A stretch of 64,000 bases of DNA. Source: Amoebophrya sp. A120 (Eukaryota; Sar; Dinophyceae; Syndiniales; Amoebophryaceae). The stretch is from NCBI GenBank assembly GCA_905178155.1, contig CAJINV010000019.1, positions 786,988-850,987 on the forward strand, in the 5' to 3' direction. This document shows, piece by piece, positions 57,501-64,000 of this stretch; the first letter of the stretch is position 1; each line of letters opens with the position of its first letter. The notes under the pieces were generated by a model. That model was not told where the DNA came from, searched no databases, and saw only the letters and a list, made by a program, of their open reading frames with translations. The position numbers were made by a program, and so were the translations under genes.

Positions 57501-60500
57501 ATCCTAGTACCCCTGGAGCACGCACCTCCTCCACCGAACGCTCCGGGACTCGTATTTGGTCTTGCGGGAAGCTCCTGGTGACCACCTCCTTCGGTAAAAA
57601 TCGGATCTTCAGACTCCTCGTCGTCTTGGAGATCCATTTCATCATTTTGCAGCAATAGCTCCTCCTGCAAATCTCTGGCACCTTCTCGTCCTGTGCCTCT
57701 TGCTGCCATCTTCCTCGTTCCCCTCTTGAACTGTCTTTCTTTCTCCGACATCTTCAAGCTTCTCGGAACCGCTGCGGAGGTATTGAAGATGACGTTGTGC
57801 TGCCCGCTACTTCTCTGGTGCAAACCGTTGAGAAACTCCCGGAAATCCTTATAGAGGCGGTCGATTCGGGTGTCCGCGTGCTGCTGCGAAATCTGGAGTA
57901 GGCTATGGAAGCGTCAGGATTGAAATCGTCAAAGTTTGTCATGCATAAAGTGCAACGCAGAAAGTGCCTGTCTTGCAGAGTAGGCAAGAGAGGCAGATTG
58001 TGAGCCTGTTTCGGGGTAGACGTAGAAATAGAACTGCTAAAGTAGCATGACAAAAGGCGTCTTCCTTACCCAAACAACATGACAAACTGGATTTCGGCTC
58101 TACTCAAATTTCTCATGCGCCGCCTAGAAATTGGGCTTCCAACTGGTATCGATTTTATGCATTACAAGTTATGTCAACTTTGTCGATTTCAACTCTGACA
58201 CACCCATACAGGCGCAGCACACTGTAGTCCGCTTTTTTGTGCAGCAACTCCAGGAAGGATCTCGCTTTCGTGTGCTGCACAATGCTGTGCCACTTGTTGT
58301 GCAACTGGGATACTAGGTCGGAACAAATAGAAGCCGGAACGAGGGCGGTAGCACCTGTTGAGCAGAGAAATGGATAGAATCGATTTCCTGCTTAGAATCT
58401 GTTACTGTTTTTGTACTACGATCTACGCAAAAAAAATGGCCTACAACTCGTGACCCGGTTCTTCTACTTGCGAGCAAAAAGCATGATGAGCAAATACAAA
58501 TCACCTTCAAAATGTGTATAATCATAGTACCTTCAACGTCATCCTCTCGCCTCTCCGCCATGACGTTCTCAAACGAGTTCGGCGGCATCGTAGTCCTGCA
58601 CGCGGCGGCCACTACGCCGACCTTCTGTAGTTTATTTCCCGTAGAAGTAGGCGACTCGTCGATCATGTTGTAGCCCTTCTTGCGGTCGACATCGTCCACC
58701 AAGAACGGCGCTGCACAACCAGGAAGTTGTAGAGTCATCTCTGCATCTGTAGCTCCACCTGTACTAGGAGCTCCACCACTTGTCGAAGATGCAACATAAT
58801 TTCCTCCCAGCATCATTTCGACCATGAAGTTGACCAGTTTTAGTTGGTTCTGCAACCCGAGCCGCATCTTTTTTTCCGTTTCCTGTTGAAACGCCTCGAG
58901 GATTTCCCGCAATTTCGTTTCCACCTGAAGTTGGACCTTGTTCTTCTGCTCCTCCTCATTCAGCAAGGCGAGTTTCGTTTCGGAAAACGTCTTATCCTGT
59001 GCCAAAGCATCGCACTCGTAGTAATTGCATTGATTTATGCATTACAAATCTCTTTCTCAAGGTAAATCAGCATTCCAAATTCAATTTGTAATGCTGGGGG
59101 AATTTGCAATGCAATTTATACTAAGTACAATACTTCTTTTGCATTGCATACGTCTTGTCGCACAGGGACTTCATTTGCTCCTGCTCCTTGTGCAGTTTCT
59201 TAATTGCTTGCTGTAGAAGTTTTTCGTGGGAATCCTGCTTTCGTTTCTGCTCCTTCACGGCGTCGACTTGCTTCTCACACGTCTCGGCGTAACTCTTCTC
59301 AAAATTCGTCAGCGTTGCCTCGGTCTTGATGAGCCTGGGAATGGGAGATCAATTTTGATATTGTAAAACCATATGGTAGTAAGTAGTTGTTCGGTTCGCT
59401 GTGTACTTCTTGCTACTGTTGTGTGTCGTATCAGCGATAACAAGAATCACGTGGAGCATGATACGGAAGATATGACCTTGTACGATCCAAGCACTTCTAT
59501 CTATGACGACCTTTACCTTGCCTCCCTCTCGTGCTCCCTTTTCCGCACCATTTTTTCAAAGTCCTCAAAGTCTTCCTGGTCTTGCGCCATCCGTTTTGCC
59601 ATCATTTTCGAGTTATTCAGGAGTTCGGTAATTGCGTTGCTGGACTCCTTCACAAATTTCTCGTTCGATTTCTGCAGCTGTTGCGTTGTGCATTTCAACC
59701 TTTCCTCATTTTCACTGGCCCTCTCGTCCAATTTCTCCTGCATCCACTGCAACCTGGACTCCGCCTCGTGCTTAAACCGCATGAGAAGTTCTTGCTGCTC
59801 AACATCTCTTTCGGGACAAGAAGACGAGTTCTTGCGGTTCTGTTTAATGCCGTAGTTCATCTTGGAGGATTGCTGTTCCGACTCCTCTAGCCTCTGTTGG
59901 TACTCTTCCAAGCAGAGTTGGAAGTGGTCAAAATTCTCGGTCACGGCTTGCAGTTTCGCTTTGATGTGCACTTCGTGCTCCTGAAGCTTGTTTGCCTGCG
60001 CCGTCAAGCAAGTTTCCATTGCCTTCGTGACCGACTCCTCATTCCGGGCGGCAAGGGACCTGATAGTAAAAAACTTACGGTCGGTTTAATATTTTCGGAA
60101 AAGCTGCGAAAACTTTTTTCGACTTCTTCCTACCATGATATAATCAAGCGACAGCGCAGCATCCACCGATCATGACCAAACATCAAGTTCATAAGCCAGA
60201 GCAACGAAGCTGCGTTGATCCGCTCAATATTATGATTGATACCAAATCTCCTGATCTTTTTTCGCCGCCAGTTGATCCGCCAGTTTTTGTAACTGTTCGT
60301 TCTGCATTGCGGCTATTTTGGGATTCATCTTTCCCCAAAGAGAGTCCACAAAAGCGCTGAGAGAGACGTCCTGTCGTGCTCGTGGTTGTTTTCCATGTTG
60401 TTCTGCGCGTCGTTTATTATCATGCGCCTGTGCTTTATTTCCTTTGTCAGCGTGACTGTCCGTGTCAGTGTTGGTCATGTGGCCTTGATCAAGTTTCGTT

Positions 60501-63009
60501 TTTCCATCCTCCATCTCCTCTGCCAAGATTTCTAACAATGTCACGTTCCCTCTCATCCACCTCCTGTTCAGATGACCTTTTGCAGATCGATTTCCAAACT
60601 GCTCGGTCGTGGTGGTTTCGCCGCCAATAAAACTGTTCGCCTTATTCTGTGCTTTCGCAGCATAATGAAAGTTACCGGAAGATGATTGCTGGACGAAGCC
60701 AGGACTGGGTCGTCCAACTGCATCCTGTAGAAGTCCAGTACTTCCTCTATCAGGATTGCCCCTACCCGACGAACTACCAGGGGTACGGTAGGTATTGTCG
60801 TCGCTCAACACATTGCGACCGCTTCCGTGATGAATCATCCCCGCTCCAGCAACGACCTGGTCCAGCTCGTCACAGCACGCACTGTTTTGTTCTTCATCCC
60901 CTTCTACTTCTTCATCTTCTCCAAAAACAAACTCTTTCAAAGCCGAAATCTGCCTTCGCAGTTCCTCGTTTTTCTGTTTCAAGTTGATGATTTCCGTGTC
61001 GTAGGCCATCTTTTCGCACTCCCAATTCTCCACTTTCACCGCCACAGACTCGGACAGCTCCGCGAACGCGAGCTCACATATGCATTGCAAAAGTATCGCA
61101 CTTCTACTCAAAATTGCAATACAGATTTCGATTTCTTTACCCAAAAGCAACAATTTGTCATGCTGATTCAGGTAAAACAAATATATCTGTCATGCCAGAA
61201 TAGCATTGGAATTTCTACGAGTTGTACGAAACTTTTGCACAACAGGATATCACAGTCCTTCACCCAGTTTTCCTGCTCCTGTTGGGAACACTTCAACTGG
61301 AGTTCCCGCTTCTCCAGCATCGCTGAATGGTATTGAAAGGAAAGACTCCCCCTCCCCATATCAACAAGGCCTGCTTCCGAAAATTTGTGTTGCTGATTTG
61401 AGGCCACAGATGGCGTCTGTCTTGCAAGCAGACAAGGGCAGAAGTTTCGCCCCCATTATGAAAGCGATTTGTCATGCTGGTGGGCCTAAAGGCGAGCCAT
61501 TTGCCATGTTGAACACCTAGACCGATACGCCCCTACCTAGCCTGGGCATCTGGCCGCAATGCCCTCCTGCAGTACAAAGCTGATTTGTGTACACAAATCC
61601 AGAAACAGAAATTTCCGCTTCGATATGGGGAGGGGGGATTTTTCCTTTCGATAAATGGTGCTTCAACTTCATGTCTTGCTCCTCGAACCGGAGTGCAAAA
61701 GCCTCAAATATCCTGTGCAAGAGTATTGTAATTGCAATCATGCATATACAAATCTTTTTCTGAAGGGAAATCCGCATTACAGATTTTATCTCTCATGCTG
61801 AGGAAATTTGTAATGCATTTATACGAGTACGATACTTTTGCAATTCATATCAAACTGCGCTCTCAGATCGCTGTCCTGCTCGTTGAACTTGCGCTCCAAA
61901 AACTTGTACAGCAAGTCGTTTCCAACAAGTGGAGGATCGGCGGCCACGACGCCGCGCGAGGTCGTGGTCCTCGTGGTGTAATCTGATGAAGAGGTAGTTG
62001 TGTGGAGCTGATGGTGATGTTGTCCCTGTCGCTCTGACTGGTTGATGATCTTCACATCCTGTTCTTCACGTAATTTATTGCCCGGCGAACGAGCAGGGCT
62101 CGTAGTTTGAAGCATTGTCCTTCTTTGGGCACCAGCTGCTGCTCCTGATGATGATGACTCACACTCATCTACTTCTTCTTCTTCTTCTTGCAGGTAATAC
62201 GTCTCGGGCGAAAGAATCACTGGGCAGGCAGTGGCAGAGCCGGCAGTCGCCACTGCCGTGTTACAACTAGTAGATGAGGGCGGGGTGCTGGAAAATGTTG
62301 CAGTTGCAGCAGCCTTCGTATATATTTTCGACTTCAACGGGGGCGCAGGAGCTGCGGCGGCAAGACCAAGAGTCGTGGCTTGTTTTGTCTTGTAGTTGCG
62401 GTGAGCGTGAGCGGTATTTTTCGGAGAATTATCTGCACTTCTGCCAGCAGCGGACCACGTCGAAGAATCCTCGTTGTTTTTCGATTTTTTGTTCGAACCA
62501 GATGAAGCTACATTTTGATTTTCTTTTTTCGAAGACGACGGACCGCCACTTTTCGTAGTTGATGCAGCTGTCCCCGCCGAATAAAGTTGATGCCGCGTCG
62601 ACGTGGGTTCTACGGGGTAAGAACTCGAAGTGGACATGTTGACGACGCCCGGTTCGCGAAGTTGGTGGTCTTCATCCTCGTCAAAGTCGGTCAGAAGGAG
62701 CCGCTCCGCGGGAGACAAGGGCTCTCTTCCTCTGTTTATGAACTGCAAAAGTAATATCGTACTCCTCGTCCTCGTATAAATGCACTACAAATTTCCTCAG
62801 CATGAGAGAAAAAATTTGTAATGCGGATTTACCTGCTCTCTAATGCATGATTGCAATACGAGCGCGATACTTTTGCACAGGATACTGTTCTGGCAGGGCG
62901 GCGTCGCTGCAGTTGTGGAGATCCCCTTCTTCGCATTTTTGCAGCCGATGGGAAACAGCGGGGACTCGATTTCACGCTCCTGCTCGGGGGAGCAGGAGGA
63001 ATCCAACAT
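54595..63009 (-). CDS. very large coiled-coil and low-complexity protein
   Basis: 2041 residues in twelve blocks: 62885-63009, 61850-62736, 61654-61707, 61250-61330, 60243-61078, 59517-60059, 59151-59333, 58531-58992, 58209-58312, 55183-57903, 54973-55030, 54595-54706. Introns 60060-60242, 59334-59516 and 58313-58530 are conventional; eight are introners; the joined length is exactly 2042 codons. N-terminal third: Ser/Thr-rich with an acidic DFDEDEDHQ patch, then heptad-rich stretches (EIINLKQKNEELRRQISALK; KHEAESRLQWMQEKLDERAS; LREILEAFQQETEKKMRLGL). The C-terminal ~900 residues, in one exon, are Asn/Gln/His/Gly/Pro-rich and probably disordered. The overall pattern suits a cytoskeletal, basal-body or scaffold protein, but no family was recognised. 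Start: ATG of MLDSSCSPEQER. Confidence 0.75.
54707..54972. mobile_element. introner, family A
   Basis: 266 bp, perfect flank repeat GCTGT (54702-54706, 54973-54977). Removal joins HRQLQQ|HQQRDSDSQ in the coiled-coil gene. Confidence 0.9.
55031..55182. mobile_element. introner, family B
   Basis: 152 bp, perfect flank repeat CGCGC (55026-55030, 55183-55187). Removal joins DVAPPR|DVTVKQFAEA. Confidence 0.9.
57904..58208. mobile_element. introner, family E
   Basis: 305 bp, flanks TAGGC and CAGGC (4 of 5). Removal joins ADYSVLRL|LQISQQHADTR. Confidence 0.9.
58993..59150. mobile_element. introner, family B
   Basis: 158 bp, perfect flank repeat CGTCT (58988-58992, 59151-59155). Removal joins KSLCDKT|FSETKLALL. 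Confidence 0.9.
61079..61249. mobile_element. introner, family B
   Basis: 171 bp, perfect flank repeat TCACA (61074-61078, 61250-61254). Removal joins NWVKDCE|LAFAELSES. Confidence 0.9.
61331..61653. mobile_element. introner, family C
   Basis: 323 bp, perfect flank repeat AATGG (61326-61330, 61654-61658). Removal joins DMKLKHH|SAMLEKREL. Confidence 0.9.
61708..61849. mobile_element. introner, family B
   Basis: 142 bp, the shortest copy; perfect flank repeat TCAAA (61703-61707, 61850-61854). Removal joins SDLRAQF|EAFALRFEEQ. Confidence 0.9.
62737..62884. mobile_element. introner, family B
   Basis: 148 bp, perfect flank repeat CTGTT (62732-62736, 62885-62889). Removal joins ATPPCQN|RGREPLSPAE. 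Confidence 0.9.
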
Positions 63010-64000
63010 CTTGTTTCGATATAATTGTACGTCGAAATATTAATTAGCCTACTACAATCGAAGAAAGGTCAACGTCTCCACCCTCTTCGTCGCAGCAACG
63101 CAAGAACTTGAACTTCTAGTTCTAGCAGCTGCAGGTGGAGCAAGAAATTACTTCTACGTGTACATACTACAAACCGGCCTCTACTTCGTGTCTCTCTTCT
63201 TGTTTTATTACTCTACTTTCTCAAGTAGAATCTTCGCTCGTCCTCGTACAACTTTCCATCCGCGCCGGTCGAACTCGTAGCAGGAGGCAGCTGCCGCGAC
63301 GTCCGGTCGTGGGCAGGACCAGGTAGGAGGCACGACCTTGTTGGCCAGGTTCGGTGTCTTCGATGCGTTTGCTAGCTTGGTTGCGCGCTGAACAACCTCA
63401 CTCGCTCTAACACTCAAACCGGCTACAAGTCGTGATTTGTCGAAATCGTCACGTTCCCGTCTACGTAGGATTGGTCTTTTCGCAGACAAAAAACTCACGC
63501 ACTTTCTACTACCTGAACTATCAAAACTGCAGTTTTAGACGGGGACAAGGCGATACGTGTGAGATCATGGAAAACAACAGCTTTTTTGGATTTTCGCTCT
63601 CGTTAGTGAGTCTGTTTTTCCACCATCCATAGCATCGGGACAAGGCGAGCACGATGGATCCACAGAGCTTGTAAGAGTTTAACTACGAAGCGCGAAGCCT
63701 TTAACACGTACCTCGGTCCCTTCCCGGCGACCAAGTTTAGAATGGAAATCAGGCAAAACTTTAAGCCAAGCATTCGTGTAATAGCATCGAAAGATCATCA
63801 ACAACGGTGTTACCAAGAGAGACAAAACACGACGTCACTCGTCACTCATCAGCACACCATCGTGCTGCGGACTCACAGAGCTCCCAACTGAGAAAAAGAA
63901 AGGTAAAAGAAAAAAGAAAGCCAAACACAGATAGTTTGACTTTTACCTTGCTGTAGAGAGACAGAGAGACTGCACTACTAGAAAGTTACGGTTTTTTTTT
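63010..64000. other. right edge, one possible partial exon
   Basis: Upstream of the coiled-coil gene start. Apart from the frame at 63208-63498 nothing is recognisable. Confidence 0.4.
63208..63498 (-). CDS. possible last exon of an unidentified gene
   Basis: A minus-strand frame with protein-like character (RRRERDDFDKSRLVAGLSVR ... WSCPRPDVAAAASCYEFDRR) ends at a stop near 63208. It has no ATG in the frame start, so it would be the terminal exon of a gene entering from the right. No family recognised. Confidence 0.3.
   Translation of the reverse strand: MSFLSAKRPILRRRERDDFDKSRLVAGLSVRASEVVQRATKLANASKTPNLANKVVPPTWSCPRPDVAAAASCYEFDRRGWKVVRGRAKILLEKVE

Overview
This window looks like nuclear DNA of an early-branching parasitic dinoflagellate (Syndiniales), most like an Amoebophrya-type genome. 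Four things point there. The genes are broken by many short repeated insertions with inverted ends that must be removed to keep the reading frames (introner elements). Every gene I can support lies on the minus strand, as in dinoflagellate unidirectional gene arrays. One stretch resembles the 3' part of the dinoflagellate spliced leader followed by GTAC. The proteins have eukaryotic cilium, chaperone and membrane-traffic signatures. The species name is inference.

Layout. 0.7-9.6 kb: two tandem paralogues of unknown function, the larger with a degenerate histidine-phosphatase-like region. 10.7-13.6 kb: WDR92 (DNAAF10) homologue. 13.7-18.6 kb: no clear gene; 21-bp and 40-bp tandem repeats, repeated hairpin motifs and a GC-rich island. 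18.6-20.6 kb: type II DnaJ with a hydrophobic tail. 23.1-25.2 kb: Met/Lys-rich protein with one EF-hand. 27.4-31.4 kb: multi-pass membrane protein. 32.6-33.0 kb: small zinc-finger protein. 34.4-40.9 kb: La-motif/aminotransferase fusion. 41.7-44.7 kb: GNL1-type permuted GTPase. 47.4-49.9 kb: unknown protein with a tandemly duplicated 3' end. 50.4-53.8 kb: DHHC-family acyltransferase with a DHYC motif. 54.6-63.0 kb: 2041-residue coiled-coil and low-complexity protein.

The main discovery is the insertion system. I find 36 elements of seven families (called A to G here), 142 to 323 bp long apart from one enlarged copy of about 2 kb. Nearly all begin TAT and end ATA, carry family-specific inverted repeats, and are flanked by 5-bp direct repeats that are exact or near-exact in most cases. 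Removing each element together with one repeat copy restores the frame in every gene tested. Fully joined models come out as whole codon counts: coiled-coil gene 2042, aminotransferase 778, membrane protein 1086, GNL1 842, acyltransferase 860, unknown gene 690, DnaJ 413, Met/Lys gene 371. The duplicated flank shows no GT-AG signal, so removal cannot rely on ordinary splice sites. Conventional GT-AG introns also occur, and a few contain element-like cores. One element in the aminotransferase gene is enlarged to 2 kb by a nested 1.85-kb GC-rich inverted-repeat element that holds the spliced-leader-like sequences.

Exon boundaries were derived by reading the sequence and by phase checks, without transcript data.
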